Below are positions 32,062 through 40,415 of a DNA stretch of 41,253 nucleotides, piece by piece (positions within the stretch are counted from its first letter, which is position 1; every line of letters begins with the position of its first letter). Where the stretch lies: assembly GCF_007829435.1 (NCBI RefSeq), contig NZ_VLJN01000020.1, positions 44,502-85,754 of the forward strand, in the 5' to 3' direction. The notes under the pieces were generated by a model, which saw nothing but the letters and a program-made list of their open reading frames with translations, did no database searches and was not told the origin of the DNA. The stretch is from Cupriavidus gilardii J11. Its GTDB lineage: Bacteria > Pseudomonadota > Gammaproteobacteria > Burkholderiales > Burkholderiaceae. The translations under genes and the position numbers were made by a program.

Positions 32062-32925
32062 TCACCATCGGTACCGGGCCCCGATGATGCCGCCCGCGTT
32101 GCGGCCGGTCTTGATCTTGATCCACACCTTGACGCCGCTGCGCGTGCTGCCGTGCGCGCCAACATTGAACGAGAGCAGGCCGCGCAGCAGATCGGCATCG
32201 ATGCGCGTGCCGTTGATGTTGATGGTCTGTTTGCGGCTGTCCTGCCACCAGTCGGCTTCGACAAAGGGATAGACACCTGCCGCGGGGCTGGGACGGGTGC
32301 CATATACGCGCAGCGCGAGGCCCGTGTCCATCGCATCGGGCGGCGTGGCCGCCAGCGCCGGGTTGGGCCGGCCGTCGTCGCGAGGCCGCCAGGCCAATTG
32401 CACGCGGGGCTGGATCGTGATGCCGCTGCGCGGCAACACCGCATCGAGTGCCAGCGAGAAGGTACGGATGCTGGGATTGGCGAGGCCGCTGGCGCTGGTG
32501 ACATCGGTGGCATGCACCCGCCATCGCGAGCCCGTGTCGGGCACGATGGCGTCCGGCGTGTAGGTGGTCGCGGCCCCTGTCGTCATCGGGGAAGCGCGAT
32601 CGGCATCGTCGCCTTGCACCGTGGACACCGGCACGGCGACCTCGGCGGGCGTTGCCGGATCCGCAATGCGCGTCAGCGCGGCCAGCACGGACGGTATGTC
32701 GGCGTCGATTGGCGATTCAGCCAGCGTGTCGAGGGATGATGTCGACGTGTCGCTGGCAAGGGCGAGATCTTCGGCGTGCGCGGCGGCGCTGACGAGCATC
32801 GCGGCAACGCAGGCACCGCAACGCCATCGTCGGCGCTGGAGATCCGCGTGGTGGCCAATTGCGCCACAGTAGCAGCCGGTAGCGATGCCGGCCTCTCTCT
32901 CGCTGGACCAACAAACCATCGTCAT
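32062..32925 (-). CDS. Small exported protein with an autotransporter-like beta-barrel end
   Basis: 287 aa from ATG 32925 (GAAGGTGG upstream); the frame is open to 32973. A hydrophobic stretch with a typical cleavage site (VAAMLVSAAAHA-EDL, about residues 38-52) follows an unusually long, Arg-rich leader, so the true start may be further downstream. Residues about 55-130 are a Thr/Asp/Ala-rich linker. The last 140 residues have alternating hydrophobic strands; the final 70 (VYPFVEADWWQDSRKQTINI, later GIIGARYRW) closely follow the end of autotransporter barrels, which finish on an aromatic residue. The barrel is too short for the usual 12 strands. It may be a reduced relative or a remnant. 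Confidence 0.65.
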   Translation of the reverse strand: MTMVCWSSEREAGIATGCYCGAIGHHADLQRRRWRCGACVAAMLVSAAAHAEDLALASDTSTSSLDTLAESPIDADIPSVLAALTRIADPATPAEVAVPVSTVQGDDADRASPMTTGAATTYTPDAIVPDTGSRWRVHATDVTSASGLANPSIRTFSLALDAVLPRSGITIQPRVQLAWRPRDDGRPNPALAATPPDAMDTGLALRVYGTRPSPAAGVYPFVEADWWQDSRKQTININGTRIDADLLRGLLSFNVGAHGSTRSGVKVWIKIKTGRNAGGIIGARYRW

Positions 32926-33095
32926 GGCAACCACCTTCGGGCTTATTCGGCTTGCCCGATTTGGTATGAGCATAGGTCATCGGTGGGGCGATGGTTAGGG
33001 CGGCGGTGGTGGGGCTCGCGAGCTGGCGGGGAAGGAAAGTTGGGACTGGGTTGAGGGGTGGGGGCGCGGGGGAGCTTTGCTTGCCGGGCTGCGAC

Positions 33096-33134
33096 TGCCC
33101 TCTCCCCCGGCCCCTCTCCCGCTTGCGGGAGAGG
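33096..33134 (+). repeat. REP-like element, copy A
   Basis: A C/T-rich lead (TGCCCTCTCCCCCGGC) followed by a hairpin with a perfect 10-bp stem, CCTCTCCCGC / GCGGGAGAGG (33113-33122, 33125-33134). The same sequence recurs in reverse orientation at 40263-40303. Confidence 0.85.
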
Positions 33135-33162
33135 CAGAAAAGAGAAAGGGAGAAAAGAAAAA

Positions 33163-33190
33163 GGCCGTTGCGTTTGCAACGGCCTTTCTT
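33163..33190. terminator. Bidirectional terminator downstream of tRNA-Leu
   Basis: Stem GGCCGTTGC (33163-33171) / GCAACGGCC (33176-33184) with a 4-nt loop. On the minus strand it is followed by a T-rich run (revcomp of AAAAGAAAAA at 33153-33162); on the plus strand by TTTCTT. It ends the tRNA-Leu transcript. Confidence 0.85.
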
Positions 33191-33198
33191 CAGGATTT

Positions 33199-33285
33199 TG
33201 GTGCCCAGGAGAGGACTCGAACCTCCACAGTGTTGCCACCGCTAGGACCTGAACCTAGTGCGTCTACCAATTCCGCCACCTGGGC
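33199..33285 (-). tRNA. tRNA-Leu (anticodon CAG)
   Basis: 87 nt with encoded CCA and the long variable arm of class II tRNAs. Acceptor GCCCAGG pairs with CCTGGGC; D-arm contains GGCGGAATTGGTAGACGC; anticodon stem-loop CTAGGTTCAGGTCCTAG with CAG; T-arm GAGGTTCGAGTCCTC. Confidence 0.97.
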
Positions 33286-33346
33286 TTCGTTCGCTTGTTT
33301 GTTTGCAACTTTCGTTGCCAACGTTTGCTGCGATGCGAAGACCGCA

Positions 33347-33375
33347 ATTATGCGCAGGACGGGCGCTGTCGTCAA
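33347..33375 (-). promoter_or_regulatory. Promoter of tRNA-Leu
   Basis: -35 TTGACG (33370-33375), exactly 17 nt, -10 CATAAT (33347-33352) on the minus strand; each box matches consensus at 5 of 6 positions. The -35 box contains the codA stop codon TGA (33372-33374). The predicted leader before the tRNA is about 55 nt. Confidence 0.75.
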
Positions 33376-34709
33376 CACCTTTTTTGCACGTTTCCGTACG
33401 GCGTGTTGGCGTCGCGTCGGCTGTCGTCGGTGCCCGGCCGATGGCGGAAGTCCACGGTGGCCGGGCGCCCCGGCAAGCTCAGCGCCGCTGTCGCGGGCGC
33501 CATGGTCGATACCACCTTGCCGGCCCGCAGCACCGCGAGCCGCGTGGCGCGCAGCCGCAGCGCCTCGATGGGGTCCCCGGTCTGCAGCAGCACCAGATCG
33601 GCACGGCAGCCCGGGGCAATGCCATAGCCCTCCAGGCCCAGGATGCGGGCCGGCGTTTCAGTGACCGCGGCGAAGCAGTGGCGCATCGCCTGCTGGCCGG
33701 TCATCTGCGCGACGTGCAGGCCCATGTGGGCGACTTCGAGCATGTCGCCCGAACCGAGGCCATACCAGGGGTCCAGCACGCAGTCATGGCCAAACGCGAC
33801 CGGAATGCCCGCCGCAAGCAATTCCGGCACGCGAGTCATGCCGCGTCGCTTGGGATAGACGTCGTGCCGCCCTTGCAGCGTGATATTGATCAGCGGATTG
33901 GCAATCGCCGCCATCCCCGCCTCGCGCATCAACGGCAGCAGCTTGGACACGTAGTAGTTGTCCATCGAGTGCATCGACGTCAGGTGTGAGCCGGCCACCC
34001 TGCCCTGCAAGCCGAGGCGGACCGTCTCGGCAGCCAGTGTTTCGACGTGCCGCGACATCGGATCGTCGGTCTCGTCGCAGTGCATGTCGACCCGCAAGCC
34101 GCGCTCGGCCGCCAGCTCGCACAACAGCCTCACCGAGGCGGCGCCATCGGCCATGGTCCGTTCGAAATGCGGAATGCCGCCGACCACGTCGATGCCCATG
34201 TCCAGCGCGCGGCGCAGGTTGTCGAGCGCTCCGGCGCTGCGCAGCACGCCGTCCTGCGGAAAGGCGACCAGTTGCAGGTCCAGGTACGGCTTCACGCGTT
34301 CGCGCACATGCAGCAGCGCTTCGACGGCAAGCAGCCGCGGGTCGCACACGTCGACGTGCGAGCGGATCGCCAGCAGCCCCCTCGCCACCGCCCAGTCGCA
34401 GTAGGCCAGCGCCCGGTCGACCAGTGCCTGCTGGGTGAGCTGCGGCTTGAGCTCGCCCCAAAGCGCGATGCCCTCGAGCAGGGTGCCGGAGCGGTTCACG
34501 CGCGGCAGTCCGTACGACAGCACGGAATCCATGTGGAAATGGGCATCGACGAAGGGCGGCGTCACCAGCTGGCCGCCAGCATCGATTTCCTCGTGAGCGG
34601 TAGCGGCGAGTGCCGGCTCCACCGTGGCGATGCGGCCGTCGGCGATGCCGATATCGAGGTTCGCGCGTCCGTCGGGAAGCGTGCAGTGGCGCAGGATCAG
34701 ATCGAGCAT
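33372..34709 (-). CDS. codA: Cytosine deaminase
   Basis: 445 aa amidohydrolase. Metal-binding HFH in FVDAHFHMDS (about 54-63), HCDETDD (about 209-215), HLTSMHSMDN (about 241-250) and the catalytic Asp in AFGHDCVLDPWYGLGSGDML (about 305-324) match CodA. It turns cytosine into uracil and ammonia in the cytoplasm, feeding the uracil genes upstream. Last gene of the urc1-urc4-upp-tetR-codA string, 45 bases after the regulator. No cytosine permease (codB) is in the window. Confidence 0.93.
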   Translation of the reverse strand: MLDLILRHCTLPDGRANLDIGIADGRIATVEPALAATAHEEIDAGGQLVTPPFVDAHFHMDSVLSYGLPRVNRSGTLLEGIALWGELKPQLTQQALVDRALAYCDWAVARGLLAIRSHVDVCDPRLLAVEALLHVRERVKPYLDLQLVAFPQDGVLRSAGALDNLRRALDMGIDVVGGIPHFERTMADGAASVRLLCELAAERGLRVDMHCDETDDPMSRHVETLAAETVRLGLQGRVAGSHLTSMHSMDNYYVSKLLPLMREAGMAAIANPLINITLQGRHDVYPKRRGMTRVPELLAAGIPVAFGHDCVLDPWYGLGSGDMLEVAHMGLHVAQMTGQQAMRHCFAAVTETPARILGLEGYGIAPGCRADLVLLQTGDPIEALRLRATRLAVLRAGKVVSTMAPATAALSLPGRPATVDFRHRPGTDDSRRDANTPYGNVQKRC

Positions 34710-34754
34710 GGGGGACAGGGATTCGGATGGTCGGAAATGCGGCTTCGGCGACGA

Positions 34755-35492
34755 TCAGCGTGCCCGGCCCGCCGGCACGAGGCCGCAGCCACGCAGCACC
34801 AGCGCGACAAGTTGCTCGGTCGCGCGTTCGTAGTCGTCGCGGTCGAGGCGATCGACGCCCAGCACCGCGCAGATCTGCGATTCGAAGTCGGCATAGGTTT
34901 GCGTGGCCGCCCAGATGGTGAAGAACAGATGGCTGGGATCGACGTCGGCCATGCGCCCGGCCTCGATCCAGCCGCGGATTACGCTGGCCTTGCGCAGCAC
35001 CAGCGCGCGCAGCGCGTCGCGCAGCACGTCGCCGATTTCCGGGGCGCCATGCAGCAGCTCGTTGGCGAAGACGCGCGAGGCATCGGGATAGCGAGCCGAC
35101 AACCGCATCTTCGCGCGGATGTACTGCTCCAGCGCGGCTTCCGGCGACTGCTCGGCACGGATCAGGTCGGCCTCCGACAGCCACAGCCGCAGCGTATGCG
35201 ACAGCACTGCGCGATAGAGCGCCTGCTTGGTGCGGAAGTAGTAGTGCAGATTGGATTTGGGCACGCCGGCACGGGCGGCGATCTCCGCCATCGTCGCGCC
35301 CGCGAAGCCCGCGCGCGCGAACACCGCTTCGGCGGCGCGCAGGATGCGCGCCTCGTTGCGGCGCCGGATGCGGCCGGCACTGCCGTCGATGGCCGCGCCT
35401 GTGGCCGCGTTATTGGCCGCGTTATTGGCCACCCTCTGCGGCCCCGCCCTGGCGCGGACTGCGCTCGCGCCGCCCGGTTCAGCGTGTGCCAT
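34755..35492 (-). CDS. TetR-family regulator, RutR-like
   Basis: 245 aa. An Ala/Asn-rich N-terminal extension (about 1-40, encoded in part by a short direct repeat of GGCCGCGTTATT) precedes the helix-turn-helix (about 48-92: [20 protein letters not shown] then HYYFRTK). The C-terminal part (about 130-235, [29 protein letters not shown]) is of the RutR kind. RutR binds uracil or thymine and represses pyrimidine degradation genes. The start overlaps upp by 14 nt. It probably acts at the palindrome 38835-38852. Confidence 0.88.
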   Translation of the reverse strand: MAHAEPGGASAVRARAGPQRVANNAANNAATGAAIDGSAGRIRRRNEARILRAAEAVFARAGFAGATMAEIAARAGVPKSNLHYYFRTKQALYRAVLSHTLRLWLSEADLIRAEQSPEAALEQYIRAKMRLSARYPDASRVFANELLHGAPEIGDVLRDALRALVLRKASVIRGWIEAGRMADVDPSHLFFTIWAATQTYADFESQICAVLGVDRLDRDDYERATEQLVALVLRGCGLVPAGRAR

Positions 35493-36138
35493 AGAGCCGG
35501 TCGCCCGCGTCGCCCAGGCCGGGCACGATATAGCCGTGGGCGTCGAGCGTGTCGTCGATCGCCGCGGTGACGATGGCCACGTCGGGGTGCGCGGCCTGCA
35601 GGGCCCGCAGGCCCGGGCGGGACGCGATCAGGCACACGTATTTGAGCGCGCTGACGCCGGCCTCCTTGAGCCGGTTCAGCGCGGCGATGGCGGAGTTGCC
35701 GGTGGCGAGCATCGGGTCGACCACGATGACGAGCCGCTCGTGCACGTCTTCGGGCATCTTGAAGTAGTACTCGATCGGCTCCAGCGTTTCCGGGTCGCGG
35801 TACAGCCCGATATGGCCGACCCGAGCCGCCGGCAGCAGTTCGAGCATGCCGTCGATGAAGCCGTTCCCGGCGCGCAGTATCGCAACCAGACAAAGCTTCT
35901 TGCCCGACAGCATCGGCGACTGCATCGGCGCCAGCGGCGTGCGGATCGCCACGGTCTCCATCGCCAGGTCGCGCGTGGCCTCGTAGGTCAGCAGCTGGCT
36001 GATCTCGCGCACCAGTCGCCGGAAGTTGTCGGTAGTGGTGTCCTCGCTGCGAACCAGCGTGACCTTATGCTGGACCAGCGGATGATCCACCACCATCACG
36101 GACGCGGTGGCAGGCGCTGCTGTCGACATCTCGTTCAT
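35479..36138 (-). CDS. upp: Uracil phosphoribosyltransferase
   Basis: 219 aa from ATG 36138 (GAGGGG 9 nt upstream). PRPP-binding loop [16 protein letters not shown] (about 134-149) and the uracil-binding end [17 protein letters not shown] (about 202-218) identify Upp, which converts uracil and PRPP to UMP. Inside a URC operon this matches the yeast pathway, where uracil must first become a nucleotide/nucleoside before ring opening. Codon-neighbour genes are urc4 upstream (109-base gap) and the TetR gene (overlap). Confidence 0.95.
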   Translation of the reverse strand: MNEMSTAAPATASVMVVDHPLVQHKVTLVRSEDTTTDNFRRLVREISQLLTYEATRDLAMETVAIRTPLAPMQSPMLSGKKLCLVAILRAGNGFIDGMLELLPAARVGHIGLYRDPETLEPIEYYFKMPEDVHERLVIVVDPMLATGNSAIAALNRLKEAGVSALKYVCLIASRPGLRALQAAHPDVAIVTAAIDDTLDAHGYIVPGLGDAGDRLYGTR

Positions 36139-36247
36139 GCGGGACCCCTCGTAAAACGCCCGGCACTGGGCCCGGCGGCAAAGTGAACGGACGACGCGGC
36201 GCGATGGCAGCCCGCAAGAGACCAGACCGGCGCCAATGCAACGGGCG

Positions 36248-37582
36248 TCAGAACACGGTGCCGTCGCTGTCAATCGCAAACGGCGGCGGTCCGCCGGAAC
36301 GGCGCGAGGCCGCGATGCGCCGTCCCGCGGCCCATGTGCCGCCTTCCAGCACCCGGGCCAGCGGGAACGCATCGGCGGACAGGCCCAGTGCATCGCGCAC
36401 GGCGTCGGCCACCAGGTCGATGCCGCTGACCGTCAGCGCGCGCCACTCCACGATGGCGGTCTCCTCGACCGCGTGCGGCCGCTCGGCGAAGGCGGCATCG
36501 CGCGGCACCATCAGCTCGAAGTCGTACAGCAGCCCGCCGTTGCGGTACTCGGGCAGGGCGGTCAGGGCCGACAGCCCGGTCACCTGCAGGCCGCCATCCT
36601 CCAGCGGCTCGAGCAGCGAGTAGGTCAGCCACTGCGTCAGCTTATGGAAGGGCACCAGCCCGTCCGGGCTGGCGGGATGGCGCCAGCAATCGCCGAGCGG
36701 CACGCCGTCGAGCTGCAATCGTCCGGGCCAGACCGGCCCGAGCGCCATCAGCAGAGTACGCAGCACGAACGCCGCTTCGATGCGGCCATCGGTGGCGTGC
36801 GCTTTCAGATAGTCGAACAGGTTGCCGAGCCGGGCGGGACTGCCGAACACGGCGGGAGTGGCCTGAGCAACCACGCCGAGGCGTCGCAGCAGGGCGGCGC
36901 GTCCGTCGAGGCCGATCAGCGGGTTGTGCTGGGCGACCTGGAACGCGGTGGCAAGCGTCGAGGTATCGATCTGCGCCAGGCGGTCGGCATCGGCGCGCAG
37001 GGGCTCGCCATCGACCGCGGAAAAGCCGCCGCGCGCGAACAACGCGAAGCTTGCCACGCCCAGCCCTTCGGAACGGCTCAAGGTCTGGTCGCTGGCCGGG
37101 TCCCGATAGCGCCAGTCCGGTCCCGCGCCGGCGTCGAGCAGCACGCTTGGGATCACCAGGTCGATTCCGATGCGGGCGCGCTCTTCGCGATGATCGTCAC
37201 CGGTCAGCGCCGCACGCTCGCACAGGATGGCCCAGCGATCCAGGCGTTCCCCCGGGGCCACGCTTTCGAAGTGGCGCCAGCGGCTGTGATACGGCACATT
37301 CAGGTTGCGGTAACGCTGCCGGATCGTGGCGGCGACATAGTCCGCGATGGCGGCGACGCGCTGCGGGTGCCAGGTAAAAAGCGGCGACTCCCCCGCCGCG
37401 ACATATGCCGTCACGGTGGCGGCGCGCGAGCGCACCGCCTGTGCCGTCAACAGGTCCGAGGCCGGGTGCTCGAGCGGCACCCATCCCAGCCAGCCCTCGC
37501 GAGCGCCGGCGCGTCCATGCCGGTCGTTCGTGTTGTTCGTATTCTTCAGGTTGATCGCTGCTGCTTGCTCCGTCTGCGTCAT
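36248..37582 (-). CDS. urc4: URC4/Urg3-family protein (DUF1688)
   Basis: 444 aa, start overlapping the urc1 stop (ATGA). Family segments recognised include [20 protein letters not shown] (about 88-107), [20 protein letters not shown] and GQ-poor [17 protein letters not shown] (about 320-336). URC4 proteins are required for uracil catabolism by the URC route first described in the yeast Lachancea kluyveri; their exact reaction was not settled to my knowledge. Order urc1-urc4-upp supports the same pathway. Confidence 0.88.
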   Translation of the reverse strand: MTQTEQAAAINLKNTNNTNDRHGRAGAREGWLGWVPLEHPASDLLTAQAVRSRAATVTAYVAAGESPLFTWHPQRVAAIADYVAATIRQRYRNLNVPYHSRWRHFESVAPGERLDRWAILCERAALTGDDHREERARIGIDLVIPSVLLDAGAGPDWRYRDPASDQTLSRSEGLGVASFALFARGGFSAVDGEPLRADADRLAQIDTSTLATAFQVAQHNPLIGLDGRAALLRRLGVVAQATPAVFGSPARLGNLFDYLKAHATDGRIEAAFVLRTLLMALGPVWPGRLQLDGVPLGDCWRHPASPDGLVPFHKLTQWLTYSLLEPLEDGGLQVTGLSALTALPEYRNGGLLYDFELMVPRDAAFAERPHAVEETAIVEWRALTVSGIDLVADAVRDALGLSADAFPLARVLEGGTWAAGRRIAASRRSGGPPPFAIDSDGTVF

Positions 37583-38817
37583 TCGTTCAGTCCCCTGCCC
37601 TTGGCCACCGCCAGTTCGGCGGCGCCCGGAGGCGTATAGCGCGTGAAGTAGCCCGCCGCCACCTTGGCGTCGATCTCCACGCGGGCGTCCGCGGGAATCA
37701 GCGCATCGGGGATCGGCACCTGCTCGACCACCTCGATGCCCTGCGCCAGCAGGGCGCCATGCTTCATATTGCTCATCGACGCCCAGCGGTCGATGCGGCG
37801 AATGCCGAGCCAGTGGAACACGTCGGGCATCAGTTCCTGGAAACGCATGTCCTGCACACCGGCCACGCATTCGGTGCGCTCGAAATAGGTTTCGGCGCGG
37901 TCGCCGCCGGGCTGTCGCTTGCGCGCGTTGTAGACGAGGAACTTGGTCACCTCGCCCAGTGCGCGCCCTTCCTTGCGGTTGTAGACGACCAGGCCCACGC
38001 CGCCCTGCTGCGCCATCTCGATGCATACTTCGATGCCGTGGGCGAGGTACGGCCGGCAGGTGCAGATGTCGGAGCCGAATACGTCGGAGCCATTGCACTC
38101 GTCATGCACGCGGCATGCCACCCGCGTCTGCGGATTGCCGAGTTGCGAGACATCGCCGAAGAAGTACAGGGTCATGCCGCCGATCGGAGGCAGGAAGACT
38201 TTGAGATCGGGACGGGTGACCAGTTCCGGAAACATGCCGCTGGTCTGCTCGAACAGGCTGCGCCGCAGCACGCTTTCCTTGATGCCGAAGCGCCGGGCCA
38301 TGCCGGGCAGGTACCAGACGGGATCGACGGCGGCCTTGGTGACGCGCACATCGCCGTTGGCGAACAGAATGCTGCCATCGGGCACCAGTCGTCCCGCGGC
38401 GATGGCCGCGCCAAGCTCCGGCATATTGATATGGGCGCGCGTGATGGCGATGGTAGGCCGGATATCGACCCCGGCCGCGATGCGGTCGGCGAAGACCGTC
38501 GAGACCAGATGTCCCCACGGGTCGAGCGACACGATCTTGTCCGGATCGCTCCATTGCGGATGAGGCCCGATCGCTTCGGCCGGCGCGGTGTCTGTCAGGT
38601 CGGGACGGTGATCGCGCTGCAATTGTCCCGATGCGATCGCCAGCGCCCGGTACACCGCATATGCACCGGCATGGGTGCCGATGGTGTTGCGATGCCGCGG
38701 ATCGGTCAGCGTGGCGATGACCGGTCCGCGTGCCGCCGCCGTCGGCGCGCCCCACACGATGGGCTCGGCCGGCTTGTCGCGACGAGCATGGGACGTGAGG
38801 ACGATGTGGTCTGACAT
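37579..38817 (-). CDS. urc1: URC1-type GTP cyclohydrolase II-like enzyme
   Basis: 412 aa. The C-terminal half is GTP cyclohydrolase II-like with zinc-binding cysteines in CRVHDECNGSDVFGSDICTC (about 234-253) and VVYNRKEGRALGEVTKF. The N-terminal 180 residues (IGTHAGAYAVYRALAIASG) are specific to the URC1/Urg1 group. In the URC pathway it is thought to open the pyrimidine ring of a uridine derivative, in place of GTP. First gene of the operon, with GAGG 8 nt before ATG 38817. Confidence 0.88.
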   Translation of the reverse strand: MSDHIVLTSHARRDKPAEPIVWGAPTAAARGPVIATLTDPRHRNTIGTHAGAYAVYRALAIASGQLQRDHRPDLTDTAPAEAIGPHPQWSDPDKIVSLDPWGHLVSTVFADRIAAGVDIRPTIAITRAHINMPELGAAIAAGRLVPDGSILFANGDVRVTKAAVDPVWYLPGMARRFGIKESVLRRSLFEQTSGMFPELVTRPDLKVFLPPIGGMTLYFFGDVSQLGNPQTRVACRVHDECNGSDVFGSDICTCRPYLAHGIEVCIEMAQQGGVGLVVYNRKEGRALGEVTKFLVYNARKRQPGGDRAETYFERTECVAGVQDMRFQELMPDVFHWLGIRRIDRWASMSNMKHGALLAQGIEVVEQVPIPDALIPADARVEIDAKVAAGYFTRYTPPGAAELAVAKGRGLNE

Positions 38818-38834
38818 GGCAGCCTCGCTCGAAT

Positions 38835-38852
38835 CCTGACCAAACGGTCAGG
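38835..38852. promoter_or_regulatory. RutR-box-like palindromic operator upstream of urc1
   Basis: CCTGACC-AAAC-GGTCAGG: perfect 7-bp arms around 4 nt, 17 bases upstream of the urc1 start. The E. coli RutR box is TTGACCANNTGGTCAA, that is TGACC-N4-GGTCA, the same core and spacing. A -10-like TACTAT (minus strand) lies just upstream, so a bound repressor would cover the start of transcription. Confidence 0.75.
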
Positions 38853-39025
38853 TTTATTCGATAGTAGGCAATGTCCATGCCATCCGCGTATGGGCGTTTT
38901 CCCCGGCGTGGCCGAGAGTGCGCACGAAAGACTGCACCTGTCGCGCGCAAGCCACGCACCGTCGCCGTGCTCGGGATGGCATCGGTGCAACGCGGACGTT
39001 GTCGGGCCTTCTCTTTCTAGCTGCT

Positions 39026-40102
39026 CTAGCCGGCAACACGCCGCATACGCGCCGCCAATGTCCGGCGCAGAGCCCCGAAGGGGTCGGCACTTTCGACATG
39101 GCGATGGAACAACGCACCGGCCACGTTGCTGGCCAGCCACGCAGCCAGCATGCCCACCGCATGCCATCCGGGCTCGGCGGGAGCCAGGCGCGACATCAGC
39201 GCATTGGCCAGCAGGCACACGGGGAAGTGAACCAGGAACACCGAGTATGAGATGCGGCCAAGCGTGGCGATCGCACTGCCGCGCGGCCATGCGTCGAGCC
39301 AGCCGCGCCAGCGGCACAGGCCCAGCACGAGTGCCGTGGTCGCGGCCACGGCAATGCGGGCGCGGAAGTCGATGGCGAGCGCCGACATGGCCACCGCCGC
39401 CAGCGCGGGCAACGCCCAGCGGGCGCGCGCCGGCTCGGCGGCCCAATAGGCCAGCACGCCCATCCCATAGGCGCCAAAGAAATAGCAGGCCCATGCGTCC
39501 CAGGCGGCATCGCGATTGAACCACCACAGCGACGCGCACGCCATCGCGCCGACCAGTGCGGCCCCGGCAGGCATGCGCCAGCCGGCCGGCAGCGCACGGG
39601 CTGTCCATAGCAACAGCAGTAGCAGCGCGAACAACTGCAAGTCGATCGCCACATACCAGGCCCCGGCGGACAGCGCGTCCACGCCCAGCACATCGTGCAG
39701 CAGCACCAGATGGGCGAGCACTTGTGGCCACGTGGGAGGCGCCGGGATCGACTCGTGGACCATCCATTGGCGCGCCAGCGCGGCGGCGCCAATGCTGAGC
39801 ACCATCGCCGCGGCAAATGGCACTGCCAGTTTCTGGTAGCGGCGCCCGAGCGCGCGCCAAGGCGCGGCGGTGCGCAGCAATCCGTCCGGCGCAAGGCTGC
39901 GGGCGGCGAGAAACCCGCCGACGACGAGAAACACCTGCACCGCGATGCGGGCATATTGGCAGAGCCAGTCGATCAGGGCGGGGGCCAGCGGGTGGGCGAT
40001 GTCGGACATCGGTCCATAGAACGCCAGATGATGCAGCACGATCAATTGCGAGCCGACGGCCTTCAGCGCATCGATGCCCGCCAGCCGGGAAGGGGCGGTC
40101 AT
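39026..40102 (-). CDS. Acyltransferase 3 (OafA/OpgC-like) membrane protein
   Basis: 358 aa with about ten membrane helices. The N-terminus RLAGIDALKAVGSQLIVLHH (about 5-24) holds the conserved pattern before the catalytic His of the family, and ISYSVFLVHFPVCLLANAL (about 280-298) is the typical late helix. Such proteins move acetyl or succinyl groups onto cell-surface glycans or secreted molecules. No glycan genes are adjacent, so the substrate is unknown. ATG 40102 has no clear ribosome site. Confidence 0.85.
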   Translation of the reverse strand: MTAPSRLAGIDALKAVGSQLIVLHHLAFYGPMSDIAHPLAPALIDWLCQYARIAVQVFLVVGGFLAARSLAPDGLLRTAAPWRALGRRYQKLAVPFAAAMVLSIGAAALARQWMVHESIPAPPTWPQVLAHLVLLHDVLGVDALSAGAWYVAIDLQLFALLLLLLWTARALPAGWRMPAGAALVGAMACASLWWFNRDAAWDAWACYFFGAYGMGVLAYWAAEPARARWALPALAAVAMSALAIDFRARIAVAATTALVLGLCRWRGWLDAWPRGSAIATLGRISYSVFLVHFPVCLLANALMSRLAPAEPGWHAVGMLAAWLASNVAGALFHRHVESADPFGALRRTLAARMRRVAG

Positions 40103-40415
40103 TGTTGTTTGTGGAGCACTTTGCTGCGAGTGAAGGGCGGGATTGTACTCCTGGGGCGATTCGAAGGTGAGCTGCGGTGGGTTTTGGCGGGTGGGGACTG
40201 CCCTCTCCCACAGGCGGGAGAGGGGAGCAAACCCATGGCATTTGAAACACCGCCGGTGTTCTCCCCTCTCCCGCGTGCGGGAGAGGGGCCGGGGGAGAGG
40301 GCAGCCCCAGCCCACACCGCCCAAACCAAGGGTATTTACTTATGACAAAGTTGTACTTCCAGCAACAACAGTGGCCGGCTACCCTTCGTTCTTTGCATTT
40401 TGCGTGGTACCCATC
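40103..40415. other. Intergenic region with REP-like elements between divergent genes
   Basis: 313 bases separating the acyltransferase (minus) from the solute-binding protein (plus). About half is taken by two REP-like hairpins (separate entry); a more A+T-rich stretch at 40320-40400 next to the plus-strand gene could hold its promoter. Confidence 0.6.
40197..40303. repeat. Inverted pair of REP-like elements (BIME-like), copies B and C
   Basis: Copy B: stem CCCTCTCCC / GGGAGAGGG (40201-40209, 40216-40224). Copy C, in the opposite orientation: a perfect 12-bp stem CCCCTCTCCCGC / GCGGGAGAGGGG (40263-40274, 40277-40288) followed by CCGGGGGAGAGGGCA, the complement of the lead of copy A at 33096. 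Between them is a 7-bp palindrome AACACCG-C-CGGTGTT (40246-40260). Confidence 0.85.

Noticed and set aside
31909-33285. Genomic island bounded by the two tRNA genes
   Set aside because: No integrase and no duplicated tRNA 3' end were seen; a single gene between two tRNA genes is not evidence of an island.
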